Assembly (NCBI RefSeq): GCF_001276515.1
Contig: NZ_LDVZ01000035.1
Coordinates: forward strand, 1 to 9,027
Reading direction: 5' to 3'
Length of the DNA stretch: 9,027 nt
Origin: Haemophilus sp. C1
Lineage (GTDB): Bacteria > Pseudomonadota > Gammaproteobacteria > Enterobacterales > Pasteurellaceae
Positions 1 to 7,218 of this stretch are shown here, one piece after another; positions within the stretch are counted from its first letter, which is position 1; each line of letters begins with the position of its first letter. The translations under genes were made by a program, and so were the position numbers. Below the pieces are notes generated by a model. The model was not told the DNA's origin and made no database searches. It saw only the letters and a program-made list of their open reading frames with translations.

Positions 1-1
1 T

Positions 2-56
2 AAAAAATCTGCACCTCAATTGTTGGTTTGTTGAGTCCAACTTTTGGGGTGCAGAT
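2..56 (-). terminator. Rho-independent terminator of prfC, long two-part hairpin
   Basis: Read on the minus strand, an outer arm of 13 bases (44-56) pairs with 7-19 with one mismatch. Two unpaired bases on each side (20-21, 42-43) separate it from an inner 5-bp stem (22-26 with 37-41) and a 10-base loop. The stem is followed on the minus strand by a run of six T (positions 7 to 2). It sits 24 bases after the prfC stop, so it most likely ends the prfC transcript. The arm on the minus strand begins like the ends of IS150-group insertion sequences (TGCACCCCAAAAGTTGGAC), which suggests an origin as a mobile-element end; that origin is inference. Confidence 0.75.
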
Positions 57-63
57 CAATTTC

Positions 64-72
64 ACCGCACTT
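64..72 (-). repeat. DNA uptake signal sequence (USS)
   Basis: Exact reverse complement of the 9-bp Haemophilus uptake core AAGTGCGGT. It lies between the prfC stop and the prfC terminator hairpin. It is a single copy, so it is not one of the inverted USS pairs that double as terminators. Confidence 0.9.
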
Positions 73-79
73 TGTCATT

Positions 80-1663
80 TTAATGTTCACGAGTTTTGTA
101 AAAAACGACATCAGGATAACGTTCTTGAGCTAAATTCAGATTTACCATTGTTGGCGCAATATAGGTTAAGTTATCTCCACCATCTAAAGCTAAATTTTGC
201 TCATTTTTGCGTTTAAATTCTTCGAATTTTTTCGCATCGGCACATTCCACCCAGCGTGCGGTTGCAACGTTCACATTCTCATAAATGGCTTCTACGTTAT
301 ATTCAGTTTTTAGACGAGAAACCACCACATCAAACTGCAAGACACCTACAGCGCCCACGATTAAATCGTTGTTCATTAATGGGCGAAATACCTGAACAGC
401 ACCTTCTTCTGAAAGTTGTACTAAACCTTTAAGTAATTGCTTTTGTTTGAGAGGATCTCTCAAGCGAATACGGCGGAATAGCTCTGGCGCAAAGTTTGGA
501 ATCCCCGTAAATTTCAAGGTTTCACCTTGCGTAAAGGTGTCGCCAATTTGGATCGTACCGTGATTATGTAAACCAATAATATCACCTGCGTAAGCTTCTT
601 CGGCGTGAGCACGGTCGCCAGCCATAAAGGTGAGTGCGTCAGAAATCACTACATCTTTACCAATTCGAACATGTTTTAGTTTCATGCCTTTTTCATATTT
701 GCCTGAAACAACACGCATAAAGGCAACTCGGTCGCGGTGTTTTGGATCCATGTTGGCTTGAATTTTAAATACGAAACCACTGAATTTTTCTTCTGAACTT
801 TCAACGGTTCTTGTATCTGCTTGACGAGATTGTGGTTTTGGCGCCCATTGTGTTAAACCATCAAGGAAATGATCCACACCAAAGTTACCTAATGCTGTCC
901 CGAAAAATACTGGTGTAAGTTCACCTTTAATGAAGGCATCATGTTCAAATTCGTTACTTGCGCCTTGCACTAATTCCAATTCATCGCGAAGTTGTTGTGC
1001 TAAATCATCGCCAACGGAGGCATCTAATTCAGGGCTATTTAAACCTTTGACAATCCGAACTTCTTGAATAGTAGAGCCTTGACCTGATTGATAAAGATAG
1101 GTTTCATCTTTAGTGATATGATAAACGCCTTTAAATAATTTTCCGCAACCAATCGGCCATGTAATTGGCGCACAACGAATTTTCAGAATATTTTCAACTT
1201 CATCTAACAATTCCATCGGATCGCGAATATCGCGGTCGAGTTTGTTCATGAAAGTGATGATTGGCGTATCACGTAAGCGAGTTACTTCCATTAGTTTAAT
1301 TGTACGTTCTTCAACCCCTTTTGCGGAGTCGATAACCATTAAACAGCTGTCCACAGCGGTTAAAGTGCGGTAAGTATCTTCAGAGAAATCTTCGTGCCCC
1401 GGAGTATCAAGTAAGTTCACCAAGCAATCGTTATAAGGAAATTGCATTACGGAAGTGGTAATCGAAATTCCACGTTGTTTTTCCATTTCCATCCAGTCGG
1501 ATTTTGCATGCGCAGTGGAGCCTTTGCCTTTTACAGAACCTGCTGTTTGAATCGCATTTCCGTATAAAAGTACTTTTTCGGTGATGGTTGTTTTACCTGC
1601 ATCGGGGTGGGAAATAATCGCAAAAGTGCGACGTTTATTAACTTCTTCTAATGGATAACTCAT
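80..1663 (-). CDS. prfC: Peptide chain release factor 3 (RF3), GTPase
   Basis: RF3 is a cytoplasmic translational GTPase that removes RF1 or RF2 from the ribosome after the peptide is released. The 527-residue product is nearly the same length as E. coli RF3 (529) and very similar throughout. The G domain shows HPDAGKTT (19-26), RGISITT (64-70), DTPGH (86-90) and NKLD (140-143). The EF-Tu-like domain 2 follows, and the C-terminal RF3 domain ends in REH as in E. coli. I chose the ATG at 1661-1663 because [14 protein letters not shown] lines up with the E. coli N-terminus. An upstream in-frame TTG (1679-1681) would add six residues and seems less likely. An AGAAGA stretch (1668-1673) is a weak ribosome-binding site. 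The gene is transcribed away from fabI, alone, and carries one uptake signal. No damage is seen. Confidence 0.97.
   Translation of the reverse strand: MSYPLEEVNKRRTFAIISHPDAGKTTITEKVLLYGNAIQTAGSVKGKGSTAHAKSDWMEMEKQRGISITTSVMQFPYNDCLVNLLDTPGHEDFSEDTYRTLTAVDSCLMVIDSAKGVEERTIKLMEVTRLRDTPIITFMNKLDRDIRDPMELLDEVENILKIRCAPITWPIGCGKLFKGVYHITKDETYLYQSGQGSTIQEVRIVKGLNSPELDASVGDDLAQQLRDELELVQGASNEFEHDAFIKGELTPVFFGTALGNFGVDHFLDGLTQWAPKPQSRQADTRTVESSEEKFSGFVFKIQANMDPKHRDRVAFMRVVSGKYEKGMKLKHVRIGKDVVISDALTFMAGDRAHAEEAYAGDIIGLHNHGTIQIGDTFTQGETLKFTGIPNFAPELFRRIRLRDPLKQKQLLKGLVQLSEEGAVQVFRPLMNNDLIVGAVGVLQFDVVVSRLKTEYNVEAIYENVNVATARWVECADAKKFEEFKRKNEQNLALDGGDNLTYIAPTMVNLNLAQERYPDVVFYKTREH
1363..1371 (+). repeat. 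DNA uptake signal sequence (USS) inside prfC
   Basis: Exact AAGTGCGGT on the plus strand, within the G-domain coding part of prfC. Confidence 0.9.
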
Positions 1664-1740
1664 TGTTTCTTCTTTGTTCAATTAAAAATGTGGGCTATTT
1701 TCGCTGATTTTAGGTTTTTGCTCAAACAAATTTGTAAATA

Positions 1741-1749
1741 AAGTGCGGT
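1741..1749 (+). repeat. DNA uptake signal sequence (USS), intergenic
   Basis: Exact AAGTGCGGT in the prfC/fabI divergent region, upstream of the fabI promoter. Confidence 0.9.
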
Positions 1750-1764
1750 TGGTTTTCTTAGAAA

Positions 1765-1781
1765 AATTGGTCTGCTTTGTA
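1765..1781 (+). promoter_or_regulatory. Possible FadR operator upstream of fabI
   Basis: AATTGGTCTGCTTTGTA matches 10 of 16 defined positions of the E. coli FadR consensus AGCTGGTCCGACNTGTT, including the TGGTC half and the TGT of the other half. Its centre (1773) falls about 39 bases before the predicted transcription start, the position from which FadR activates fabA and fabB in E. coli. A 12-bp perfect palindrome CTTTGTACAAAG (1775-1786) overlaps it and the -35 box, so another dimeric regulator is also possible. Function is inferred only. Confidence 0.35.
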
Positions 1782-1805
1782 CAAAGACAAATTTTCGCTT
1801 ATACT
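1777..1805 (+). promoter_or_regulatory. fabI promoter, sigma-70 type
   Basis: The -35 box TTGTAC (1777-1782), a 17-base spacer and the -10 box TATACT (1800-1805) give a good match. Transcription would start near 1811-1812, leaving a leader of about 30 bases before the fabI ATG. Confidence 0.65.
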
Positions 1806-1841
1806 ACGCAAGTTTTTTACGCTAACAATATAGGAAAAATT

Positions 1842-2630
1842 ATGGGTTTCTTAACAGGTAAACGCATTTTAGTAACTGGTCTTGCAAGCAATCGTTCTAT
1901 CGCTTACGGGATCGCAAAATCAATGAAAGAACAAGGTGCAGAACTTGCTTTCACTTATTTAAACGATAAATTACAACCGCGAGTAGAAGAATTTGCCAAA
2001 GAATTTGGTTCTGATATCGTGCTTCCTTTAGATGTGGCAACCGATGAAAGCATCCAAAACTGCTTTGCAGAATTAAGCAAATGTTGGGACAAATTTGATG
2101 GTTTCGTACACGCTATCGCATTTGCACCAGGCGACCAGTTAGATGGAGATTATGTCAATGCTGCAACGCGTGAAGGCTACCGTATTGCTCACGATATTAG
2201 CGCATACAGTTTTGTAGCCATGGCACAAGCGGCACGTCCTTACTTAAATCCAAATGCAGCTTTATTAACCCTTTCTTACTTAGGTGCAGAACGTGCAATT
2301 CCTAACTACAACGTGATGTGTTTAGCGAAAGCGTCTCTTGAAGCGGCAACTCGCGTAATGGCGGCTGATTTAGGTAAAGAAGGTATTCGTGTGAATGCGA
2401 TCTCTGCTGGTCCTATCCGTACCTTAGCAGCATCAGGTATTAAAAACTTCAAGAAAATGCTTTCTGCATTTGAGAAAACCGCAGCATTACGTCGCACTGT
2501 CACTATCGAAGATGTGGGTAACTCAGCAGCATTCTTATGCTCTGATTTAGCATCGGGTATTACCGGCGAAATCGTTCACGTGGATGCAGGTTTCAACATT
2601 ACCGCAATGGGCGAATTAGGCGAAGAATAA
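1842..2630 (+). CDS. fabI: Enoyl-[acyl-carrier-protein] reductase (NADH), FabI
   Basis: FabI carries out the last step of each fatty-acid elongation round, reducing trans-2-enoyl-ACP with NADH in the cytoplasm, and is the target of triclosan and diazaborines. The 262-residue protein has the same length as E. coli FabI. It is a short-chain dehydrogenase-fold reductase: the N-terminal nucleotide-binding loop is [15 protein letters not shown] (11-25). The catalytic residues Tyr146, Tyr156 and Lys163 sit in the conserved [14 protein letters not shown] region and keep E. coli numbering. Met159 and Phe203, both linked to inhibitor response in E. coli, are conserved, while residue 93 is Ala instead of Gly. 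The start at 1842 is chosen because AGGAA (1832-1836) lies six bases upstream and [13 protein letters not shown] aligns with the family. The gene has its own promoter and a terminator directly after it. As in E. coli, rnb lies close by. Confidence 0.97.
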   Translation: MGFLTGKRILVTGLASNRSIAYGIAKSMKEQGAELAFTYLNDKLQPRVEEFAKEFGSDIVLPLDVATDESIQNCFAELSKCWDKFDGFVHAIAFAPGDQLDGDYVNAATREGYRIAHDISAYSFVAMAQAARPYLNPNAALLTLSYLGAERAIPNYNVMCLAKASLEAATRVMAADLGKEGIRVNAISAGPIRTLAASGIKNFKKMLSAFEKTAALRRTVTIEDVGNSAAFLCSDLASGITGEIVHVDAGFNITAMGELGEE

Positions 2631-2650
2631 TTTTTCTTACATTCTTTTTA

Positions 2651-2682
2651 GGCAGGCTTTTCAGTCTGCCTTTTCTCTTTTT
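2651..2682 (+). terminator. Rho-independent terminator of fabI
   Basis: GGCAGGC (2651-2657) pairs with GTCTGCC (2664-2670), 7 bp with one G-U pair and a 6-base loop, followed by TTTTCTCTTTTTT. It lies 20 bases after the fabI stop and ends only about 12 bases before the rnb start codon. Confidence 0.85.
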
Positions 2683-2688
2683 TAAAAT
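2683..2688 (+). promoter_or_regulatory. Possible -10 box of rnb, implying a leaderless or very short leader
   Basis: TAAAAT (2683-2688) would place transcription start at or next to the rnb ATG at 2695. The -35 position falls in the fabI terminator stem and matches poorly (TTCAGT, 2660-2665). No Shine-Dalgarno sequence is visible in the T/A-rich bases before the ATG. The alternative is read-through from fabI. Confidence 0.3.
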
Positions 2689-2694
2689 ATAACT

Positions 2695-4674
2695 ATGTTT
2701 CAAGATAATCCTTTACTCGCACAGCTTAAACAACAAATCCACGACAGCAAAGAGCATGTAGAAGGCGTGGTAAAAAGTACAGATAAAGCCTATGGTTTTT
2801 TAGAGTGCGATAAGAAAACCTATTTCATCGCACCGCCTTCAATGAAAAAGGTGATGCACGGCGACAAAATCAAAGCCACCATTGAAAAGCAAGGCGATAA
2901 AGAACAAGCCGAGCCAGAAGCCTTAATTGAACCAATGCTGACACGTTTCATTGCAAAAGTGCGGTTCAATAAAGACAAGAAATTGCAAGTTTTGGTGGAT
3001 CATCCAAGTATCAATCAACCAATCGGCGCACAACAAGCTAAATCCGTAAAAGAAGAATTACAAGAAGGTGATTGGGTGGTTGCTAATTTAAAAACTCACC
3101 CATTGCGTGATGATCGCTTTTTCTATGCCACTATTAATCAGTTTATTTGCCGAGCTGACGATGAATTTGCCCCTTGGTGGGTAACATTGGCACGCCACGA
3201 ACAATCTCGTTATCCTGTGCAAGGCGCTAAAAGTTATGAAATGTTAGATCAACAAACCCGTGAAGATCTGACTGCACTTCATTTTGTGACGATTGACTCT
3301 GAAAGCACACAGGATATGGACGATGCCTTATATATCGAGCCTATCGAACAAAATGGTGTACAAACAGGTTGGAAATTAGTTGTCGCGATTGCGGATCCAA
3401 CTTCTTATATCGCGTTAGATTCTCAAATTGAAAAAGATGCGAAACAGCGTTGTTTCACCAATTATTTGCCTGGCTTTAACATCCCAATGTTGCCACGCGA
3501 ATTATCTGATGAATTATGTTCGTTAATCGCAAATGAAACGCGTCCAGCGCTTGTTTGTTATATCGAAACGGATCTTGAAGGCAATATCACGGCCAAACCG
3601 CATTTTGTTTCGGCTTATGTTCAATCTAAAGCGAAATTAGCTTATAACAAAGTGTCGGATTATTTAGAACAGGCAGATAACGCATGGCAACCTGAAACTC
3701 CAGAAATTGCACAGCAAATTGATTGGTTACATCAATTTACCAAAGCACGTATTCAATGGCGTAAGACTCATTCTTTGTTATTTAAAGAAAAACCGGATTA
3801 TTCTTTTGTGCTGGCTGAAAATGGCAAAGTGGCAGAAATCAAAGCAGAATATCGTCGTATAGCCAATCAAATTGTCGAAGAATCGATGATTATTGCTAAC
3901 ATTTGTGCCGCACAATTCTTAGCAGAGCAGGCTCAAACTGGTATTTTCAATACGCATAGCGGTTTTGATAAGAAATTCTTAGAGAACGCGCACAATTTCT
4001 TAATGGCAAATTTAGCCAATGAACAAAATCAAGCTGAGCTTGCAGAGCGTTATTCGGTAGAAAATTTGGCAACATTAAACGGTTATTGTCAAATGCGCCA
4101 TGATATTGAACCAATTGAAGGTGATTATTTAGAATTCCGTTTACGTCGTTATTTAACTTTCGCTGAATTTAAATCGGAATTAGCACCGCACTTTGGTCTT
4201 GGTTTAGAAGGGTATGCGACATGGACATCACCAATTCGTAAATATTCTGATATGGTGAACCATCGTTTAATTAAAGCAGTATTGACACAACAAACTTGTA
4301 ATAAACCACAAGATGAAGTACTGGCACGTTTACAAGAGGCTCGTCGCCAAAATCGCTTAGTTGAGCGTGATATTGCGGATTGGTTATATTGCCGTTATCT
4401 TGCTGATAAAGTTGCATCAAATGCCGAATTTGAGGCGGAAGTACAAGATGTTATGCGTGGTGGATTACGTGTGCAATTATTAGAAAATGGCGCCTCAATG
4501 TTTATACCTGCGTCCACTTTACATAATAATAAAGAAGAAATGCAGGTGAATTCTGATGAGATTGCCCTTTATATTAAAGGTGAGCGTATTTACAAAATAG
4601 GTGATATTGTGAAAGTGAAACTTACTGAAGTGAAAGAAGCAACTCGCAGTATTGTCGGCGAAATCGTTCAATAA
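2695..4674 (+). CDS. rnb: Exoribonuclease II (RNase II)
   Basis: RNase II is a processive 3'-to-5' single-strand exoribonuclease that degrades mRNA to nucleoside monophosphates and is stalled by stable hairpins. The protein has 659 residues (E. coli 644). The order is two N-terminal cold-shock-type RNA-binding domains (about 20-150), the RNB catalytic domain (about 190-520) and a C-terminal S1 domain (about 578-659). The metal-binding aspartates Asp201, Asp207, Asp209 and Asp210 in DSESTQDMDD have the same numbers as in E. coli. The GLGLEGYATWTSPIRKYSDM segment (501-520) holds the conserved active-site arginine. The N-terminus MFQDNPLLAQLKQQ is nearly identical to E. coli and fixes the ATG at 2695. 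No ribosome-binding site is visible. Two uptake signals lie within it. The next gene, degQ, is convergent across a strong hairpin. Confidence 0.97.
   Translation: MFQDNPLLAQLKQQIHDSKEHVEGVVKSTDKAYGFLECDKKTYFIAPPSMKKVMHGDKIKATIEKQGDKEQAEPEALIEPMLTRFIAKVRFNKDKKLQVLVDHPSINQPIGAQQAKSVKEELQEGDWVVANLKTHPLRDDRFFYATINQFICRADDEFAPWWVTLARHEQSRYPVQGAKSYEMLDQQTREDLTALHFVTIDSESTQDMDDALYIEPIEQNGVQTGWKLVVAIADPTSYIALDSQIEKDAKQRCFTNYLPGFNIPMLPRELSDELCSLIANETRPALVCYIETDLEGNITAKPHFVSAYVQSKAKLAYNKVSDYLEQADNAWQPETPEIAQQIDWLHQFTKARIQWRKTHSLLFKEKPDYSFVLAENGKVAEIKAEYRRIANQIVEESMIIANICAAQFLAEQAQTGIFNTHSGFDKKFLENAHNFLMANLANEQNQAELAERYSVENLATLNGYCQMRHDIEPIEGDYLEFRLRRYLTFAEFKSELAPHFGLGLEGYATWTSPIRKYSDMVNHRLIKAVLTQQTCNKPQDEVLARLQEARRQNRLVERDIADWLYCRYLADKVASNAEFEAEVQDVMRGGLRVQLLENGASMFIPASTLHNNKEEMQVNSDEIALYIKGERIYKIGDIVKVKLTEVKEATRSIVGEIVQ
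2957..2965 (+). repeat. DNA uptake signal sequence (USS) inside rnb
   Basis: Exact AAGTGCGGT on the plus strand, encoding part of the KVRF stretch of the second cold-shock domain. Confidence 0.9.
4185..4193 (-). repeat. DNA uptake signal sequence (USS) inside rnb, minus orientation
   Basis: Exact ACCGCACTT, the reverse complement of the uptake core. It encodes the APHF that precedes the conserved GLGLEGYATW segment. Confidence 0.9.
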
Positions 4675-4688
4675 AATTGTTCTTCTTT

Positions 4689-4723
4689 AAACCGATTTTC
4701 AGTGATTGAAAATCGGTTTTTTC
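4689..4723 (+). terminator. Rho-independent terminator of rnb, possibly shared with degQ
   Basis: AAACCGATTTTC (4689-4700) and GAAAATCGGTTT (4708-4719) form a perfect 12-bp stem with a 7-base loop, followed by TTTTTCTT. It lies between the convergent rnb and degQ stops. The minus-strand side continues into TTTAAAGAAG, a poorer T-tract, so the hairpin serves rnb best and may also help end degQ transcripts. Confidence 0.85.
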
Positions 4724-4741
4724 TTAAATATATCAAGCAGA

Positions 4742-6133
4742 TTATTGCACTAATAAATAGAAATTACTGTTACCTCGTAAGATATTAAGTGCAACTGCGG
4801 AGGGTTCATTTTCAAGCACTTTATTTAATTCACGAATGTTTTCGATCATTTGACGATTAATACCAATAATAATATCGCCCGCTTTTAAACCACGTTGTGC
4901 AGCCAGCGAATTAGGTTGAATTTTTGTGATTTCAATGCCTTTAACGCCTTTTGCATCGTAGTCTTTCAATGTTGCGCCATCTAATGCAGGCAACTCAGTT
5001 TTTGAGGAAAGTTGGCTACCATCATCCGCTTGTAATTTCACTTTAACATCGTGGGATTTACCGTCTCGTAAGTAAGTCAAGCTAATCTCTTTGCCTGCAC
5101 CAGTAGTTGCAATTTTTGCACGCATTTCAGCAAAACTTGAGATTTTTTGACCGTTCATCGCCGTGATAATATCGCCCGCTTTAAGACCTGCTTTTTCAGC
5201 AGCAGATTTCGGTAAAACTTCGCTCACAAATGCGCCTTGTTGCGCACTTACATTAAAGGCTTTGGCTAAATCAGCATTGAGTTCGCCACCTTTAATACCA
5301 AGCAATCCGCGACGCACTTGACCAAATTCTAAAATTTGTTGCACTAAATTGCTTGCTTGATTACTTGGAATCGCAAAGGCAATTCCTGCATTGCCACCGC
5401 TTGGAGAAATAATTGCGGTATTAATGCCAATAAGTTCGCCATTTAGATTGACTAATGCACCACCCGAATTACCGCGGTTTACGGCTGCATCGGTTTGAAT
5501 ATAGTTTTCATAAGTGCCACTGTCAGAACCTGTTGAACGACCCAATGCAGAAACAATACCTGATGTCACCGTTTGACCTAATCCAAATGGATTACCAATT
5601 GCAACAGTGAAATCGCCTACGCGTAATTTGTCGGAATCGGCAAATTTGATTTCTGTTAAATTACTTGGTTTTTCAAGTTGAACTAACGCAATATCTGATT
5701 GTTCATCTTTCCCCACTAATTTCGCTTTAAATTCACGCCCATCTTGTAATTGCACAGTGATTTTATCAGCCCCATCAATAACGTGATTATTGGTTAAAAC
5801 ATAACCTTTGCTTGCATTGATAATGACGCCAGAACCTAAACCACGGAAGTTACGCTTTGACTCTCCACGTCCACCAAATTGTTCGGCAAAACGATCCCCA
5901 AAGAAGAATTTAAATTCTTCAGGAATATCATCTTGGAAAGGAGAACGAGAATCTACTTTGGCTTTCCCTTCAACGGAAAGCGTCACCACCGCAGGTTGAA
6001 CTTTTTCTAACATTGGTGCAAGACTGTTTTGTTCCGAAATAAAACTTGGCAAAGTGGCTTGGGCAACAAATGATGTGCTTAATACACTTAATCCAAGTGC
6101 AATGCTATTTAATACAAAACGTGTTTTTTTCAT
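4742..6133 (-). CDS. degQ: Periplasmic serine endoprotease of the DegQ/HtrA (Do) family
   Basis: This protease and chaperone degrades or refolds damaged envelope proteins in the periplasm as an oligomeric cage. The 463-residue precursor starts with a Sec signal peptide (Lys-Lys, hydrophobic core, AQA at 24-26), leaving a mature protein that begins TLPSF. The trypsin-like domain carries the triad His117 (TNNHVID), Asp147 (SDIAL) and Ser223 (GNSGG). Two PDZ domains follow at about 275-368 and 385-460. The short loop before His117 and the overall sequence fit DegQ (455 residues in E. coli) better than DegP. I chose the ATG at 6131-6133 since GGAG (6139-6142) is five bases upstream and a signal peptide follows at once; an upstream ATG would add 22 residues that break the signal peptide. 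From memory, H. influenzae annotations name the orthologue htoA or htrA. It is divergent from accD. Confidence 0.95.
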   Translation of the reverse strand: MKKTRFVLNSIALGLSVLSTSFVAQATLPSFISEQNSLAPMLEKVQPAVVTLSVEGKAKVDSRSPFQDDIPEEFKFFFGDRFAEQFGGRGESKRNFRGLGSGVIINASKGYVLTNNHVIDGADKITVQLQDGREFKAKLVGKDEQSDIALVQLEKPSNLTEIKFADSDKLRVGDFTVAIGNPFGLGQTVTSGIVSALGRSTGSDSGTYENYIQTDAAVNRGNSGGALVNLNGELIGINTAIISPSGGNAGIAFAIPSNQASNLVQQILEFGQVRRGLLGIKGGELNADLAKAFNVSAQQGAFVSEVLPKSAAEKAGLKAGDIITAMNGQKISSFAEMRAKIATTGAGKEISLTYLRDGKSHDVKVKLQADDGSQLSSKTELPALDGATLKDYDAKGVKGIEITKIQPNSLAAQRGLKAGDIIIGINRQMIENIRELNKVLENEPSAVALNILRGNSNFYLLVQ

Positions 6134-6326
6134 AAATACTCCAAAATAAGGTTTCAGATAACGTGGTCTATAAGACAAAAAAATAAAAAAAATGTTCAAT
6201 AATAGGAGAGTAGATTATCTTGTTAAAAAGGAAATCGGAGCAGTACAAAAACGCCTTACAAGTAGCAAATTCTATAAATTTATGTTCTAATACGCGCAAT
6301 TTTCTAGTCAATAAAAAGGTCAAAAA
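6134..6326. promoter_or_regulatory. Divergent promoter region between degQ and accD
   Basis: This 193-bp AT-rich stretch drives degQ leftward and accD rightward. Two A-tracts (6177-6183 and 6185-6192) read as T-tracts for degQ and could bend DNA or act as an upstream element. For degQ I find TTGAAC (6194-6199) and TTATAG (6168-6173), but their 20-base spacing is poor. No clear sigma-E promoter is present. The accD -10 box is listed separately. I see no small gene or RNA here. Confidence 0.5.
6283..6291 (+). promoter_or_regulatory. Possible extended -10 promoter of accD
   Basis: TGT followed by TCTAAT (6286-6291) is an extended -10 element; the -35 region 17 bases upstream (TAGCAA, 6263-6268) is weak, as extended -10 promoters allow. 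Transcription would start near 6298, about 29 bases before the accD ATG. The accD ribosome-binding site is AAGG (6316-6319), seven bases from the start. Confidence 0.4.
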
Positions 6327-7217
6327 ATGAGCTGGATTAACCGAATTTTTAGTAAAAGTCCTTCTTCTTCCACTCGAAAAGCCAATGTGCCGGAAGGCGT
6401 GTGGACAAAATGTACTTCTTGTGAACAAGTACTTTATAGTGAAGAACTTAAACGTAATCTTTATGTTTGCCCGAAATGTGGTCATCATATGCGTATTGAT
6501 GCACGTGAGCGTTTATTAAACTTATTGGACGAAGGTTCAAGCCAAGAAATAGCGGCAGATTTAGAACCAAAAGATATTTTAAAATTTAAAGATCTAAAGA
6601 AATATAAAGATCGTATCAGTGCGGCGCAAAAAGAAACGGGCGAGAAAGATGCGCTAATTACTATGACAGGTACACTTTATAATATGCCAATTGTTGTGGC
6701 TGCATCGAACTTTGCTTTTATGGGCGGTTCAATGGGTTCTGTGGTTGGTGCAAAATTTGTTAAAGCAGCTGAAAAGGCAATGGAAATGAATTGTCCGTTT
6801 GTATGTTTCTCTGCAAGTGGCGGTGCACGTATGCAAGAAGCTTTGTTTTCTTTAATGCAAATGGCAAAAACTAGCGCAGTGCTTGCCCAAATGCGTGAAA
6901 AAGGCGTGCCATTTATTTCAGTATTAACGGATCCGACTTTAGGCGGCGTATCAGCAAGTTTTGCGATGTTAGGGGATTTAAATATTGCCGAGCCAAAAGC
7001 TTTAATTGGGTTTGCGGGGCCTCGTGTTATCGAACAAACTGTGCGTGAAAAATTACCAGAAGGTTTCCAACGCAGTGAGTTTTTACTTGAGAAAGGGGCA
7101 ATTGATATGATCGTCAAACGTTCAGAAATGCGTAAAACTTTAGCAAGTGTACTGAGTAAACTAACTAACCAACCTTCTCCTTTTGTAGAACCTGAACTTA
7201 TTTCAGAAGATGAATAA
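6327..7217 (+). CDS. accD: Acetyl-CoA carboxylase, carboxyltransferase beta subunit
   Basis: AccD pairs with AccA (alpha) to form the carboxyltransferase that moves the carboxyl group from carboxybiotin to acetyl-CoA, giving malonyl-CoA, the committed step of fatty-acid synthesis. The protein has 296 residues (E. coli 304). The N-terminal zinc ribbon has the four cysteines Cys29, Cys32, Cys48 and Cys51. The carboxyltransferase domain includes [11 protein letters not shown] (131-141), [10 protein letters not shown] (162-171) and the [17 protein letters not shown] stretch (201-217). The start is supported by an SD-like AAGG and by alignment of [10 protein letters not shown] with the family. Its stop is immediately followed by folC, so the two are very likely co-transcribed, the same pairing as accD-folC in E. 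coli. In E. coli the zinc ribbon also binds accD mRNA; the same could apply here. Confidence 0.97.
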   Translation: MSWINRIFSKSPSSSTRKANVPEGVWTKCTSCEQVLYSEELKRNLYVCPKCGHHMRIDARERLLNLLDEGSSQEIAADLEPKDILKFKDLKKYKDRISAAQKETGEKDALITMTGTLYNMPIVVAASNFAFMGGSMGSVVGAKFVKAAEKAMEMNCPFVCFSASGGARMQEALFSLMQMAKTSAVLAQMREKGVPFISVLTDPTLGGVSASFAMLGDLNIAEPKALIGFAGPRVIEQTVREKLPEGFQRSEFLLEKGAIDMIVKRSEMRKTLASVLSKLTNQPSPFVEPELISEDE

Positions 7218-7218
7218 T

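Larger units (their letters stand above)
1664..1841. promoter_or_regulatory. Divergent promoter region between prfC and fabI
   Basis: This 178-bp AT-rich stretch must start transcription both ways. The fabI promoter is listed separately. For prfC on the minus strand the best match I see is TTGAGC (1720-1725), a 17-base spacer and GAAAAT (1697-1702), which is a weak candidate. It also contains an uptake signal at 1741-1749. An in-frame ATG at 1743 would extend FabI by 33 residues with no family counterpart, so I treat this stretch as non-coding. Confidence 0.55.

Noticed and set aside
253..264. Additional uptake signal near 255 (GCGTGCGGT) and near 1624 (AAGTGCGAC)
   Set aside because: Each differs from the core at two positions; I count only the exact copies.
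1743..1841. FabI N-terminal extension starting at an ATG at 1743
   Set aside because: The added 33 residues have no family counterpart, the predicted promoter lies inside them, and AGGAA plus [13 protein letters not shown] supports the start at 1842.
6134..6199. DegQ start at an upstream ATG (6197-6199), adding 22 residues
   Set aside because: It would bury the signal peptide behind an unrelated stretch. The ATG at 6131-6133 has GGAG five bases upstream and starts a standard signal peptide.
6154..6200. Sigma-E type promoter for degQ
   Set aside because: TCTGA exists on the minus strand (6154-6158), but no GGAAC lies 16-17 bases upstream; the nearest GAAC is 35 bases away.
6168..6488. 106-residue open frame on the minus strand over the degQ/accD gap
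   Set aside because: It overlaps the accD zinc-ribbon coding sequence and the promoters, and its composition looks random with low-complexity Phe runs.
6677..7117. 146-residue open frame antisense to accD
   Set aside because: It is a mirror of the strongly conserved accD coding sequence and shows no recognisable domain.
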